This document shows positions 1-9,227 of a DNA stretch of 64,000 nucleotides, one piece after another (positions within the stretch are counted from its first letter, which is position 1; every line of letters begins with the position of its first letter). The notes beneath the pieces are model-generated. The model saw only the letters and a list, made by a program, of their open reading frames with translations. It did not search any database and was not told where the DNA came from. The DNA is from Parabacteroides sp. TM07-1AC (GTDB taxonomy: Bacteria > Bacteroidota > Bacteroidia > Bacteroidales > Tannerellaceae). The DNA is taken from the NCBI RefSeq assembly GCF_003480915.1, contig NZ_QUKD01000003.1:124001-188000 (forward strand), in the 5' to 3' direction. The translations under genes and the position numbers were made by a program.

Positions 1-847
1 CCACATCACCGAACTCATGGTTTATGGCCGTTCCAAATACGCGCATCTTCGGTGAAAGGCTCATGTAAGCATTAACCAACGGTGGAACATTGATACCGAA
101 TTTGCGAACCTCCTGGTTCAATACCTTATAATTGTCCTTGAAGTTATCATAACGGAACAACTCTTTCATCTTCTCGATATCCGTATCTGTTTCCAGCGGG
201 TACATCGGAGTGACCAGCTTGTCCGTATCCGGAAAATGCATTCCCAGAAAATAAAGGATCATGTTGCGTGCTTCCGTATTATAAGTATTATACATCGTCA
301 CTTTCCCGAAGTAATACTGCAGGCTCGGATCGACCACCGACAAAGCCCCCAGTCCGTCCCATAGGTTATCCAGTACAAACAATCCTTTGGCACCTGCACG
401 TGTAGACTGATATTCCAGTGTTACGAAAGAACGTCCCAGCTCGACCGTATAAGGAAGAAATTCTTTATTAAACTTCTCGGAGAAATTAAACAGGTGAGAT
501 GTAGCCAGCATCGGCTTCCCGTTCTCATCGAACTTGACATCCGAACCGCACAGAAAGCGGTAACCGCCCAAAATCTGTTCATCTTCCGGACTCCAGACGA
601 TCAATTGCCGATAAGCATCCTCCATCGTATCGAACTCGTCAATATCTACCGGACAGCCTGTTCCCCCGCCGTAGTAACGAAAGGCAATCTCCCGCAAACG
701 TCCGATCTCCTGCATCACATTAGGAGCATCATGGGCTGTAATAATGTATATCTCATTGTTTGACTTGTTCGTGCTGCGGAGTTTCTTTTCTTTTGTCAAC
801 TCCGACTTCAAAAGGGCACGGTCAATCGGCTTAATAATGTCTTGCAT
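1..847 (-). CDS. glsB: GNAT-type N-acyltransferase, probable glycine lipid synthase GlsB (partial)
   Basis: The frame is open from an ATG at 845-847 to the window edge, giving about 282 residues without a stop; the C-terminus lies outside. The protein resembles the OlsB/hemolysin-like acetyltransferase family (Acetyltransf_5), with readable stretches such as LREIAFRYYGGGTGCPVDID, ILGGYRFLCG and VELGRSFV. Members transfer a 3-hydroxyacyl chain from acyl-ACP to an amino acid; in Bacteroides GlsB acylates glycine, giving commendamide-type N-acylglycines and glycine lipids. It starts 11 bp after the upstream acyltransferase gene, so the two should be co-transcribed. The substrate (glycine rather than ornithine) is inferred from the family in this phylum. 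Confidence 0.75.
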   Translation of the reverse strand, partial: MQDIIKPIDRALLKSELTKEKKLRSTNKSNNEIYIITAHDAPNVMQEIGRLREIAFRYYGGGTGCPVDIDEFDTMEDAYRQLIVWSPEDEQILGGYRFLCGSDVKFDENGKPMLATSHLFNFSEKFNKEFLPYTVELGRSFVTLEYQSTRAGAKGLFVLDNLWDGLGALSVVDPSLQYYFGKVTMYNTYNTEARNMILYFLGMHFPDTDKLVTPMYPLETDTDIEKMKELFRYDNFKDNYKVLNQEVRKFGINVPPLVNAYMSLSPKMRVFGTAINHEFGDV

Positions 848-858
848 ATAAATAGAGT

Positions 859-1686
859 CTATGTTTTCTTGAGATTATAAGCTAGTTCTTTCACCCATTC
901 GGCCCACTCAGCCGGCTTCTTGCTATTGTCGAAAGTCTGCCACGGAACAGGCTTGCCGAAATGGATACGGAACTTTTTATGTTTTGACCGGAACATCTCG
1001 TCCGGCAGATAAATCATTTCATAGTTCATCTTTATACCTAATTTCTTACGCAGATTCGCCAGCCGGTAGAAGAAATTGGAGTTTCTTCCCTCGAAATACA
1101 CCGGAACAATATCCCGTTTATATTCGACAGCTTTCTGGATAAAGGACTTCTTCCATTCAGTGTCCTGTATTTTTCCATTCATCTTACGCGAACAAAGTCC
1201 GGCGGGGAATGTCACGATCTGATTGTCGGAAGCATATGCCTCGTCAATCAGCCGGGCATTGTTCTTGCCCTGCGAACCATGTTTATTGATAGGTACAAAG
1301 ATAGATCTCAGATTTGACAAATAGAGAAGCAGGTCGTTCACAAGGTAACGTATTTTGCCGTCATAATGCTGACCGATCACTGCCGAGAGACAGATACCGT
1401 CCAGACCTCCCAACGGATGATTGGAAGCAAAGATATAGCGGCCTTCCGCCGGAATGTTCTCCTCGTTTTCCAAATCCAGGGTCAGGTCAAAATAACCGAT
1501 CAGCTCCTGCATAAAATCAACCCCATCCTTATCATGATAACGGGTTAAAATATCATTCAGTTCATCCTGATGAATGGTACGGATCAGATAATTGACAATA
1601 AAACCCGGTATCTTTCCCGCCACTGAGGGCGCTTTCTGTTGCAGTACCTGTTTTACATCAATTTGTGTAATACCTTCTTGTGCCAT
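859..1686 (-). CDS. glsA: PlsC-like O-acyltransferase, probable GlsA
   Basis: 275 residues with an acyltransferase core: SNHPLGGLDG around residues 88-97 is the catalytic His/Asp region, followed by FVPINKHG, TFPAGLCSRK and VYFEGRNS, the later blocks of the PlsC/LPLAT fold. The His and Asp are separated by five residues, not four as in classic PlsC; as far as I recall, OlsF/GlsA-type enzymes share this. The likely role is the second acylation, adding a fatty acid to the 3-hydroxyl of N-acylglycine. It is first in a two-gene operon with glsB and has its own promoter in the divergent gap. A general lysophospholipid acyltransferase is the alternative. Confidence 0.7.
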   Translation of the reverse strand: MAQEGITQIDVKQVLQQKAPSVAGKIPGFIVNYLIRTIHQDELNDILTRYHDKDGVDFMQELIGYFDLTLDLENEENIPAEGRYIFASNHPLGGLDGICLSAVIGQHYDGKIRYLVNDLLLYLSNLRSIFVPINKHGSQGKNNARLIDEAYASDNQIVTFPAGLCSRKMNGKIQDTEWKKSFIQKAVEYKRDIVPVYFEGRNSNFFYRLANLRKKLGIKMNYEMIYLPDEMFRSKHKKFRIHFGKPVPWQTFDNSKKPAEWAEWVKELAYNLKKT

Positions 1687-1708
1687 CTTGCATAACTCTT
1701 GTCAGCAG

Positions 1709-1716
1709 CAAAGATA
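1709..1716 (-). promoter_or_regulatory. Predicted -7 promoter element for glsA-glsB
   Basis: Read on the minus strand this is TATCTTTG, a full match to the Bacteroides -7 consensus TAnnTTTG, 22 bp before the glsA ATG. No clear -33 TTTG is seen at the expected distance. Confidence 0.45.
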
Positions 1717-2128
1717 TAGCTAATAATTAAATTTGAATACATTCGGCATAAGTTTTTAAGAAGTTTCAAGTACTTAACCAGCATGTTGTTTGCCCTTATA
1801 TAAAATAATCGGACATCAGCATTCGTTATACATATATATTATTCTACACCTGCGTGCAAATCGGTCTCCTGCAAAATTCATATTTTTTGCATAAGTTGAA
1901 ACAAAATAATCAATAATTATGTTTTTATACACAGGAGCGAATTAACAAACGCATGTAAGAAGTGGTAATTATCAATATAAACCGTTGTTTTCAAAGGGAA
2001 TAAAGATAGCACCGAATTAGCAACTAAACTATTTTTAAGGAAAATAGCGTGCGATTTTTACCTTTTTTGTGTGAATATTAAACTAAAATGAGCGTTATTT
2101 GTTCTGTTAAAAAGAGAAAGTATTTGGA
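1717..2128. other. Divergent intergenic region upstream of rprX
   Basis: About 410 bp of AT-rich sequence between the divergent glsA and rprX genes. I see no open frame, tRNA or strong hairpin, and no full TAnnTTTG match on the plus strand for rprX. Confidence 0.5.
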
Positions 2129-3682
2129 ATGAGGAAATCTACGATTTGGTTACTTGCTGTTGTAATGGCTTTTGCGTTTGCCGGTTTACTTTTCCTACAG
2201 GTTAAGTACGTGAGCATCATACTCAAAAAGAGCAGCGAGCAATTCAATGAAACAGTCAAAAGAAGCCTGCACCAAGTCTCAAAAAACCTGGAGCTAGATG
2301 AAACGCGTGAATATCTGGAGGAAGATCTCAGGCGGGAAGATAACAATTATCTGCGTAACAGCCAGAATCCGGAAGAGATCACGCAGGCAATCAGCCAACA
2401 AAAGCTGAATATAAAAGATGCTGACGGTAATATTATGCAAATAGAACATCTGCATAGTTTTAGCCAAAAGTTTCGGCCGCTCTCATCGCTCGACAAAAAA
2501 CAGGCAGCCAATAATATCGTCGGTACTTCCCACGACCTGCAGCAATCGCTGAAGTATCGTCTGAAATACCAGGGTGACCTGATGCAGCTGGTTCTTCTGA
2601 ACCTGTTGAACACTCCCAACCAGAAACCGATCCAGGAGCGTGTCGACTTTAAGAAGCTGAATAATTACTTAAAAACTGAATTTGTTAACAATGGTTTGAA
2701 CCTGCCGTTCATCTTTTTTGTTATTAACAAAGATGGCAAAAAAGTGTACCAAAGTGGAGAAATAAAGAAGGAACCTATTGCGTCTGATATAATTACGTAC
2801 GTATTGTTCCCGAACGATCCTCCTTCAAAGCAGAATTATGTGAAAGTATATTTCCCGACAAAGGGTGACTATATTTCAAGTTCTGTAACATTTATTGTAC
2901 CGTCAGTACTCTTCTCGCTGATACTTTTGATAACGTTTATCTTTACCATCTATATCGTATTCCGCCAGAAGAGACTGTCAGAAATGAAGAATGACTTTAT
3001 CAACAACATGACGCACGAGCTGAAAACTCCGGTTTCCACCATCTCTCTGGCGGCACAGATGTTGAAAGACTCAGATATAACAAAAAGCCCTGATGTATTC
3101 AGACATATATCAGGCGTGATCAATGATGAAACGAAGCGATTGGGCTTCCTGGTTGAGAAAGTGCTCCAAATGTCGCTGTTTGAACGGCAGAAAGCAGCCC
3201 TCAAACTGAAGGAAGTGGATGCAAACGACCTGGTGATCAGCGTAGCGAACACCTTCGCCCTGAAAGTCGAAAAGTACGATGGTACGCTCGACGTAGACTT
3301 GCAGGCAGTCGATTCGGCCATCTATGTGGATGAAATGCACATCACCAATGTACTGTTCAACCTGATGGACAACGCTGTGAAATACCGTCGTCCGGAAGTG
3401 CCCCTTACATTGATGGTAAGAACCTGGAACGACAACAACGGCAAACTGCTGATCGCTGTTGAAGACAATGGTATCGGAATCAAGAAAGAATACCTCAAAA
3501 AAGTATTCGACCGCTTCTTCCGCGTGCCGACAGGGAATGTACACGACGTAAAAGGTTTCGGCCTGGGACTTGCTTACGTCCGTAAAATTATCGAGGACCA
3601 TAAAGGTACGATCCGTGCCGAGTTGGGTCCGGGAAATGTAGGAACAAAATTTATTATTACTTTACCTCTTATAAAAAGTTAG
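2129..3682 (+). CDS. rprX: Membrane sensor histidine kinase, RprX-like
   Basis: 517 residues. A transmembrane segment at about residues 6-27, an extracytoplasmic sensor region of about 225 residues, a second transmembrane segment at about 255-278, then HisKA with the phospho-accepting His296 in NNMTHELKTPVSTI. The HATPase domain follows, with LMDNAVKY (N box), VEDNGIGIKKEY (G1) and GFGLGLAYV (G2). Length, layout and the linked regulator match RprX, the kinase described in Bacteroides fragilis. The rprY start follows its stop by 2 bp, so they form one operon. The signal sensed is unknown; the extracytoplasmic region shows no domain I recognise. Confidence 0.88.
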   Translation: MRKSTIWLLAVVMAFAFAGLLFLQVKYVSIILKKSSEQFNETVKRSLHQVSKNLELDETREYLEEDLRREDNNYLRNSQNPEEITQAISQQKLNIKDADGNIMQIEHLHSFSQKFRPLSSLDKKQAANNIVGTSHDLQQSLKYRLKYQGDLMQLVLLNLLNTPNQKPIQERVDFKKLNNYLKTEFVNNGLNLPFIFFVINKDGKKVYQSGEIKKEPIASDIITYVLFPNDPPSKQNYVKVYFPTKGDYISSSVTFIVPSVLFSLILLITFIFTIYIVFRQKRLSEMKNDFINNMTHELKTPVSTISLAAQMLKDSDITKSPDVFRHISGVINDETKRLGFLVEKVLQMSLFERQKAALKLKEVDANDLVISVANTFALKVEKYDGTLDVDLQAVDSAIYVDEMHITNVLFNLMDNAVKYRRPEVPLTLMVRTWNDNNGKLLIAVEDNGIGIKKEYLKKVFDRFFRVPTGNVHDVKGFGLGLAYVRKIIEDHKGTIRAELGPGNVGTKFIITLPLIKS

Positions 3683-3684
3683 TT

Positions 3685-4416
3685 ATGGAAGAAAAACTGA
3701 AAATCTTCTTTTGTGAAGACGACGAAAACCTGGGTATGCTATTAAGAGAATACTTACAGGCAAAAGGTTATGTAACTGATCTCTTCTCTGACGGAGAAGC
3801 TGGTTACAAAGGTTTCACCAAAGGCAAATATGATCTTTGCGTATTAGACGTAATGATGCCGAAAAAAGACGGTTTCACTCTTGCGCAGGAAATCCGTTCT
3901 ATAAATCCTGACATTCCAATCATCTTCCTTACTGCCAAGACAATGAAGGAAGATATCCTGGAAGGCTTCAAGATCGGTGCCGACGATTATCTGACAAAAC
4001 CGTTCAGCATGGAAGAGCTGTTGCTTCGTATCGAAGCGATCCTGCGCCGTGTGAAAGGTAAGAAGATGAAAGACATTCCTTTCTACAAGTTGGGTAATTT
4101 CTTGTTCGATACTCAGAAACAAACATTGGCTATCGGTGACAAGGTAACAAAGCTGACAACGAAAGAATGCGAACTGCTGAGCCTGTTGTGTGCTCATGCC
4201 AACGAAATTTTGGAACGTAACTATGCACTGAAAACTATCTGGGTAGACGATAACTACTTCAATGCCCGTAGTATGGACGTGTATATCACCAAACTTCGTA
4301 AACTGTTGAAAGATGATCCGGGTATCGAAATCATCAACATCCACGGTAAGGGTTACAAACTGATCACTCCTTCCGGAGAAGAACAGGCCCGCGAAGAAGG
4401 TATCCAGGTTCTCTAA
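3685..4416 (+). CDS. rprY: OmpR-family response regulator, RprY-like
   Basis: 243 residues. The receiver domain (about 1-120) has the acidic pair in FFCEDDEN, phospho-acceptor Asp55 in LCVLDVMMPKKDG, Thr in FLTAKT and Lys in DDYLTKPFS. The C-terminal winged helix (about 130-230) carries the OmpR-type LTTKECELLSLL and RSMDVYITKLRKLLK blocks. It is the partner of the kinase just upstream and should act as a transcription factor on phosphorylation. A bidirectional terminator follows directly. Confidence 0.9.
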   Translation: MEEKLKIFFCEDDENLGMLLREYLQAKGYVTDLFSDGEAGYKGFTKGKYDLCVLDVMMPKKDGFTLAQEIRSINPDIPIIFLTAKTMKEDILEGFKIGADDYLTKPFSMEELLLRIEAILRRVKGKKMKDIPFYKLGNFLFDTQKQTLAIGDKVTKLTTKECELLSLLCAHANEILERNYALKTIWVDDNYFNARSMDVYITKLRKLLKDDPGIEIINIHGKGYKLITPSGEEQAREEGIQVL

Positions 4417-4441
4417 GGGATAGATCCCCTCTAATAAAAAC

Positions 4442-4477
4442 AAGCCCCGACGGTTTTTCCGCCGGGGTTTCGTTTTT
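4442..4477. terminator. Bidirectional terminator between rprY and cstA
   Basis: A GC-rich stem (CCCCGACGG pairing with CCGCCGGGG, one mismatch) around a TTTTT loop, flanked by A and T tracts on both sides. It lies 28 bp after the rprY stop and just outside the cstA stop, so it can end both convergent transcripts. Confidence 0.85.
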
Positions 4478-5888
4478 AAACAGATTGTTTCTTCTTCCAC
4501 CAAAGAAAAGCAACCAATGTAATCACCGTAATCACGATGCCAATCGCCTGCGAAACAGCAACACCCATGCCCAATCCTTCCGGAGCGACAAAGATATAAG
4601 TGGAGCAAACGGCAGTCATAAACAATGCCGGGATCAGTGTAACGATATAAAGCTTTTTAGAGCGCGCCAAAAAGACTGTCAATGCCCAAAGGGTAAACAC
4701 TGCCAACGTCTGATTTGTCCAGGCAAAATAGCGCCAAATCATATCGAAACCGTCTTTATCTTTCAGGCTGTAAAGCAATATACCGATTGCCACGATAAAC
4801 AGGGGAATACAGATCATCAGACGGCTCGACATGCTTTTCTGCTCTTTATGCAGGAAATCTGCCACAATCAAACGGGCAGAGCGGAATGCCGTATCACCGG
4901 AAGTGATCGGTGCAGCAATAACTCCCAGGACAGCCAGTACACCACCGACCGTTCCCAGCCACTCTTTTGTTATACTGTCTACAATAACAGCCGCATTGCT
5001 CTCTCCCATCCCATTCTCATGATAGAAATAAGTTGCAGCGGCAGCCCAGATCAGGGCAACGATACCTTCGGTTATCATGGCACCAAAGAAAACCGGACGT
5101 CCCATATTTTCATTCTTGATACAACGGGCCATCAGCGGACTTTGTGTGGCATGGAATCCGGAAATCGCACCACAGGCAATACTGACGAACATAATCGGGA
5201 AAATAGGCAGATTTGCCGGATGTTTGTTAGTCAGTCCGTCGGTCAATTCCGGCAACGGCGGATGATTCACAAACAACATCACCAGGATACCGACAGCCAT
5301 AAACAACAGGGCAGCGGCAAACAACGGATAAATCTTTCCGATAATTTTATCGACCGGCAACAACGTTGCCAGGATATAATAGATAAAGACCACAAATATC
5401 CAGAAGGTAGCATCGAGATATTCAGGTGTAAGTTTTGCCAGCAAACCAGCCGGCCCTGCCACAAAGACGGCTCCAACCAGGATCATCAGAATCACGGTAA
5501 AGCCACGCATGAACTGTTTGAAATTATGACCGAGATAACGACCGATGATCTCCGGCAGGCTCTCCCCGTTGTTACGCAGTGAAAGCATTCCCGCCAGATA
5601 GTCGTGGACGGCTCCGGCAAAAATAGTACCCAACACGATCCACAGAAAAGAGGCTGTACCGAACTTCGCCCCCATAATGGCACCGAAGATCGGACCCAGT
5701 CCGGCAATATTCAGAAACTGGATCATAAAGACTTTCCAGGAGGACATCGGGATATAATCGACTCCGTCCTGATGCGTGTAAGCCGGAGTTTTACGGGATG
5801 GGTCAATCCCGAAGATGCGTTCTATAAAAGAACCGTAGATGAAATAGCCTGCAATAAGAGCTGCAAGGCAACAGATAAAGGTTATCAT
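4476..5888 (-). CDS. cstA: CstA-family carbon starvation protein (peptide/pyruvate transporter)
   Basis: 470 residues, strongly hydrophobic, with a dozen or more predicted membrane segments. The N-terminal half has the CstA landmarks: DGVDYIPMSSWKVFMIQFLN, AGLGPIFGAIMGA and the GAVHDYLAGMLSLRNNG loop, followed by SGFHATQSPLMARC and APITSGDTAFRSAR. It is the short form of the family; E. coli CstA is about 700 residues. Family members take up peptides or pyruvate during carbon limitation; which substrate applies here cannot be read. It is transcribed alone, convergent with rprY. Confidence 0.88.
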   Translation of the reverse strand: MITFICCLAALIAGYFIYGSFIERIFGIDPSRKTPAYTHQDGVDYIPMSSWKVFMIQFLNIAGLGPIFGAIMGAKFGTASFLWIVLGTIFAGAVHDYLAGMLSLRNNGESLPEIIGRYLGHNFKQFMRGFTVILMILVGAVFVAGPAGLLAKLTPEYLDATFWIFVVFIYYILATLLPVDKIIGKIYPLFAAALLFMAVGILVMLFVNHPPLPELTDGLTNKHPANLPIFPIMFVSIACGAISGFHATQSPLMARCIKNENMGRPVFFGAMITEGIVALIWAAAATYFYHENGMGESNAAVIVDSITKEWLGTVGGVLAVLGVIAAPITSGDTAFRSARLIVADFLHKEQKSMSSRLMICIPLFIVAIGILLYSLKDKDGFDMIWRYFAWTNQTLAVFTLWALTVFLARSKKLYIVTLIPALFMTAVCSTYIFVAPEGLGMGVAVSQAIGIVITVITLVAFLWWKKKQSV

Positions 5889-5949
5889 GGTGGTAAGTTC
5901 TATCAGGGTGAGTTATCTCCTGTTATCAAAAAGGATTTACAAATACAGA

Positions 5950-5985
5950 TTCATTTGCCGTCAACTTCAACTGACGGCAAATGAA
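5950..5985 (-). terminator. Putative terminator of the dcw-yqeY operon
   Basis: Perfect 14-bp inverted repeat (TTCATTTGCCGTCA / TGACGGCAAATGAA) with an 8-nt loop, 19 bp beyond the yqeY stop on the minus strand. A T-rich but interrupted stretch follows. It could also shape the cstA leader. Confidence 0.6.
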
Positions 5986-6004
5986 CCTGTAATAGCCGAG
6001 TTAT

Positions 6005-6457
6005 TTAGCTATTCAGTAACCGTTTTACCGTTTCTGAAATAGCACGTCCTTCCGCCTTACCGGCAAGAGCTTTGGAAGCAACGCCCATTACTTTACCCAT
6101 GTCTTTCGGACCAGCGGCACCTACCTGGGCGATGATCGCTTTTATTTCTGTTTCCAGTTCTTCGGCAGTCATCTGTTTCGGAAGATAAGCTTCAAGCACC
6201 TTTACCTGCGCCAGTTCAGCTTCCGCCAGGTCTGCACGGTTTTGCTGGGTGTAGATTTCTGCTGAATCCTTGCCCTGCTTTACCAGCTTCTGGATCATCT
6301 TCGTAGCATCGGCATCTGTCAGGGTATCGTTGGCTCCCGGAGCTGTCTTAGCTTCCAGAAAGACTTTCTTTACATTTCTCAATGTTTCGAGGGCAACCTT
6401 ATCTTTTGCCTTCATTGCGTTTTTAATGTCTTCGCTGACTCTTTCAAACAAATCCAT
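6005..6457 (-). CDS. GatB/YqeY domain protein
   Basis: 150 residues, matching the stand-alone YqeY family: N-terminal DLFERVSEDIKNAMKAKDK, then the helical C-terminal region with KVLEAYLPKQM and the glycine-rich GPKDMGKVMGVASKAL. The family resembles the tRNA-binding tail domain of the GatB amidotransferase subunit and of some glutaminyl-tRNA synthetases; its function alone is not established. It sits 21 bp after ftsZ as the last gene of the division operon. Confidence 0.88.
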   Translation of the reverse strand: MDLFERVSEDIKNAMKAKDKVALETLRNVKKVFLEAKTAPGANDTLTDADATKMIQKLVKQGKDSAEIYTQQNRADLAEAELAQVKVLEAYLPKQMTAEELETEIKAIIAQVGAAGPKDMGKVMGVASKALAGKAEGRAISETVKRLLNS

Positions 6458-6478
6458 ATATTAATTGCTTATTAAAAA

Positions 6479-7846
6479 TTATCGGAAACTTATCACCTGC
6501 TTACCTCCGGTATCCGGTTTCTTTCCTTCCAGACGCGAAGCCGACGGAGCCGTTGCAGTGGCCGATGATACCGGAATATCACTGCCCTGTACTTTCGAAC
6601 GGGCACGGGCGATCACTTTCGGGTCACGGTTATAAGTAGGATTATCTTCAATCAAGGCGATTAAAGCATCATCGTCCAGTTCATCCTGCGTCAGTACGAC
6701 CGCTTTGGCACGAGCAGCCACACGACGCATACGCTGGCCGGAAGCACCGTAATATTTGTCGATCAGGTCTTTTTCGGCACGTTCCTTGTTCAGGCGTTCC
6801 TCTTCCAGGCGAAGCTCTTCCTCGGTCATGCGACCCTGTTCGATCTGACGTTTCTCGGCGATCTGCGGAATGTCTTCCATTCCGAAACCGGTAGCCAGGA
6901 TCGTCATCTTCACTTTCGATCCCAATGTCGTATCGACAGCCGTACCCCAAATCACTTCGATATCGCGTCCGAAGCGCGACATGAAATCGTGCACATCGTT
7001 CATTTCTTCCATACGCAGTTCCGCTTCTTCGCCGAACGAAACGTTGAACAATATCTTCTTAGCGTTGAAAACGTCATTATTGTTCAGCAACGGAGAGTTC
7101 AACGCATCTTCGATCGCCTGGCGCACACGGCCTTCACCTTCACCGAAACCGTTACTCATCAAGGCAACGCCACCGTCTTTCATAGTGGTATTGACATCGG
7201 CAAAGTCGAGGTTGATAATACCTGGAAGGGTGATAATCTCGGCAATACTCTTGGCGGCAATCGTCAGCGTATCATCCGCTTTCCCGAAGGCATTCGTCAT
7301 GGTCAAGTCGGAATAGATGGCACGCAAGCGTTCGTTGTTGATCACCAGCAGGGCATCCACATTCTTGCTGATCTCTTCCACCCCGTTCAGGGCCTGAATG
7401 ATCTTGCGTTCGCCTTCAAAGACGAAAGGTATGGTGACGATACCGACGGTCAGGATTCCCATATCCTTGGCGATGCGGGCAATGACCGGAGCAGCTCCCG
7501 TTCCCGTACCGCCACCCATTCCGGCAGTGATAAAGACCATCTTGGTTCCGTCGCTCAGCATCTTGCGGATATCTTCCATACTTTCTTCGGCAGCCATCAT
7601 GGCCCGCTCGGGCTTGTTTCCGGCTCCCAGTCCCTGGGTGATATTACGGCCCAGCGGCACTTTGACCGGCACGTCCGAACGGTTCAGCGCCTGGTTGTCT
7701 GTGTTACACAGAACGAATGTAACATCATGTATACCTTCTTTGTACATGTGGGTAACCGCGTTACCACCACCGCCTCCTACACCAATTACTTTGATGATCT
7801 TAGGAGTATCTGTCGGATAATTGAAACTTAATATTGTGTCGTCCAT
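6479..7846 (-). CDS. ftsZ: Cell division GTPase FtsZ
   Basis: 455 residues. The tubulin-like GTPase core starts with KVIGVGGGGGNAVTHM and has the signature GGGTGTGAAPVIA at about residues 111-123 and the T7 loop NLDFADVNTT that completes the neighbouring subunit's active site. A charged linker of more than 100 residues (KERAEKDLIDKYYGA onward) precedes the short C-terminal tail ending KQVISFR. It polymerises into the Z ring at midcell. It follows ftsA by 29 bp in the dcw operon. Confidence 0.97.
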   Translation of the reverse strand: MDDTILSFNYPTDTPKIIKVIGVGGGGGNAVTHMYKEGIHDVTFVLCNTDNQALNRSDVPVKVPLGRNITQGLGAGNKPERAMMAAEESMEDIRKMLSDGTKMVFITAGMGGGTGTGAAPVIARIAKDMGILTVGIVTIPFVFEGERKIIQALNGVEEISKNVDALLVINNERLRAIYSDLTMTNAFGKADDTLTIAAKSIAEIITLPGIINLDFADVNTTMKDGGVALMSNGFGEGEGRVRQAIEDALNSPLLNNNDVFNAKKILFNVSFGEEAELRMEEMNDVHDFMSRFGRDIEVIWGTAVDTTLGSKVKMTILATGFGMEDIPQIAEKRQIEQGRMTEEELRLEEERLNKERAEKDLIDKYYGASGQRMRRVAARAKAVVLTQDELDDDALIALIEDNPTYNRDPKVIARARSKVQGSDIPVSSATATAPSASRLEGKKPDTGGKQVISFR

Positions 7847-7875
7847 TGTCTTCCGGTTTTAATCCATTCGCTGAT

Positions 7876-9222
7876 TTACTTTATATCGTCTTCGTCGTCA
7901 AACAGGCTCTTGCCAAACGTATCTATTCCCTTGGTCAGCCGTCCGAACAGACCGGGACCTTTTTTCTTCTCCGGTTTCTTCTTGGGTGGTTCGGGAACTC
8001 TCTTAGGTTCTTCCACGACAGGCTCTTCTTCCTTCTTCTCCGGTATCGGTTCTACTTTAGGCGGGATATAAAGAGCACAGTTTTCCGTTCCTCTTGCCAG
8101 CAAACCGACAGCTACGGCGTATTCGGGATTGTTGGCGATCATCTCACCGCTTTCCACGATGCCTTTGCGTACGGCAGAATAGCGAACATCCATTTTCAGG
8201 CGTTCACGGATCACTTCAGGCAGGTTCTTCAAGGCAGCACCGCCACCAGTGATAATGATACCGGCACCCAGCGAATTCATCAGGCCGGTCGCTTCGAGAC
8301 GGGCATATACGTTTTCGAGGATTTCTTTCATACGGGCTTCGATCACATTATTGAGATCCGCCAGTTTAACCTCACGCAGTCCCATGCCGTCGGCTGAACT
8401 TACCTGGATGCTCAGATCGTTGTCTTTCTCCATCAGGGCACTGCCGTAAGTCAGTTTCACGCGTTCAGCCTCAGCTTCCACCAGATGGAGGCTGGTGATA
8501 TCGCGGGTGATCAGGTTACCGCCGAAAGGAATGACGGAAAGGTTGACCAGCTGTCCGCCTTTATAGACCGTCAGTGTAGTCACCCCGGCACCGAAACCGA
8601 TCAGGGCACAGCCCAGGTCCTTCTCGTTGTCGGTCAGCACCACATCGGCCAGAGCCAGCGGGGAGACAACGATATCGGCAATTTCTATTTTGGCACGGTC
8701 GGCAATACTGTTGACCACATAACGTTTCAACGAAGGCCGTCCGACAATCAGCTTATAGCGTGCCTCAATCCGGGTACAGGGAATACCTACCGGATTGGGT
8801 TCAGGTTTGTCGTCTAAAACATAGGTGGGAGAAACTGCCGCCAGCACATCCAGCATGTCCGGACGGTAATTGCAGCATTCTTCATACAGACCTTTGATAA
8901 TTTCTTCCGTCACTACGCCGTCGGTCCCCAAAATACGTGGAACCGTATGGTCGATAGAACGCAGCGACTGCCCCCCGATGCCGACATACACTTTAGCGAC
9001 CTTCGCGCCGTTCAGTTTATTTTCGAGCTTCAGGATAAGCCGTTTGATCTTATTCGCCGTTTCTTCCACATTATATACACATCCTCTTCGTATACAGGTA
9101 GCGGAGTTCTCAACTTCGTAGGCAATAATCGAGAGTGCCCCCGTCGGGCCCTTCGTTCCTACCATACCGACCATGTGAGAAGAGCCAAGGTCGATGGCTG
9201 CTATAAAGTCTGTGTATGCCAT
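7876..9222 (-). CDS. ftsA: Cell division protein FtsA (actin-like membrane tether of FtsZ)
   Basis: 448 residues. Actin-fold phosphate 1 motif near the start (FIAAIDLGSSHMVG), a 1C domain in place of actin subdomain 1B, phosphate 2 (CALIGFGAGVTTLTVY) and the adenosine motif IIITGGGAALKNLPE. A Pro/Lys/Glu-rich segment (residues about 390-425) links the core to the end KGIDTFGKSLFDDEDDIK, where a membrane-targeting helix would be expected. It anchors FtsZ filaments and recruits later division proteins. It starts 5 bp after ftsQ ends. Confidence 0.95.
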   Translation of the reverse strand: MAYTDFIAAIDLGSSHMVGMVGTKGPTGALSIIAYEVENSATCIRRGCVYNVEETANKIKRLILKLENKLNGAKVAKVYVGIGGQSLRSIDHTVPRILGTDGVVTEEIIKGLYEECCNYRPDMLDVLAAVSPTYVLDDKPEPNPVGIPCTRIEARYKLIVGRPSLKRYVVNSIADRAKIEIADIVVSPLALADVVLTDNEKDLGCALIGFGAGVTTLTVYKGGQLVNLSVIPFGGNLITRDITSLHLVEAEAERVKLTYGSALMEKDNDLSIQVSSADGMGLREVKLADLNNVIEARMKEILENVYARLEATGLMNSLGAGIIITGGGAALKNLPEVIRERLKMDVRYSAVRKGIVESGEMIANNPEYAVAVGLLARGTENCALYIPPKVEPIPEKKEEEPVVEEPKRVPEPPKKKPEKKKGPGLFGRLTKGIDTFGKSLFDDEDDIK

Positions 9223-9227
9223 ATCAT

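Noticed and set aside
1717..2128. Small RNA or riboswitch in the glsA-rprX gap
   Set aside because: No stable paired structure or known aptamer pattern could be seen by eye.
4485..5582. 365-codon frame antisense to cstA
   Set aside because: cstA matches its family over full length on the other strand; this frame is rich in Gln/Arg/Asn as expected for a shadow of hydrophobic codons.
6989..7831. 280-codon frame antisense to ftsZ
   Set aside because: ftsZ is unmistakable on the opposite strand; the antisense translation has no recognisable domain.
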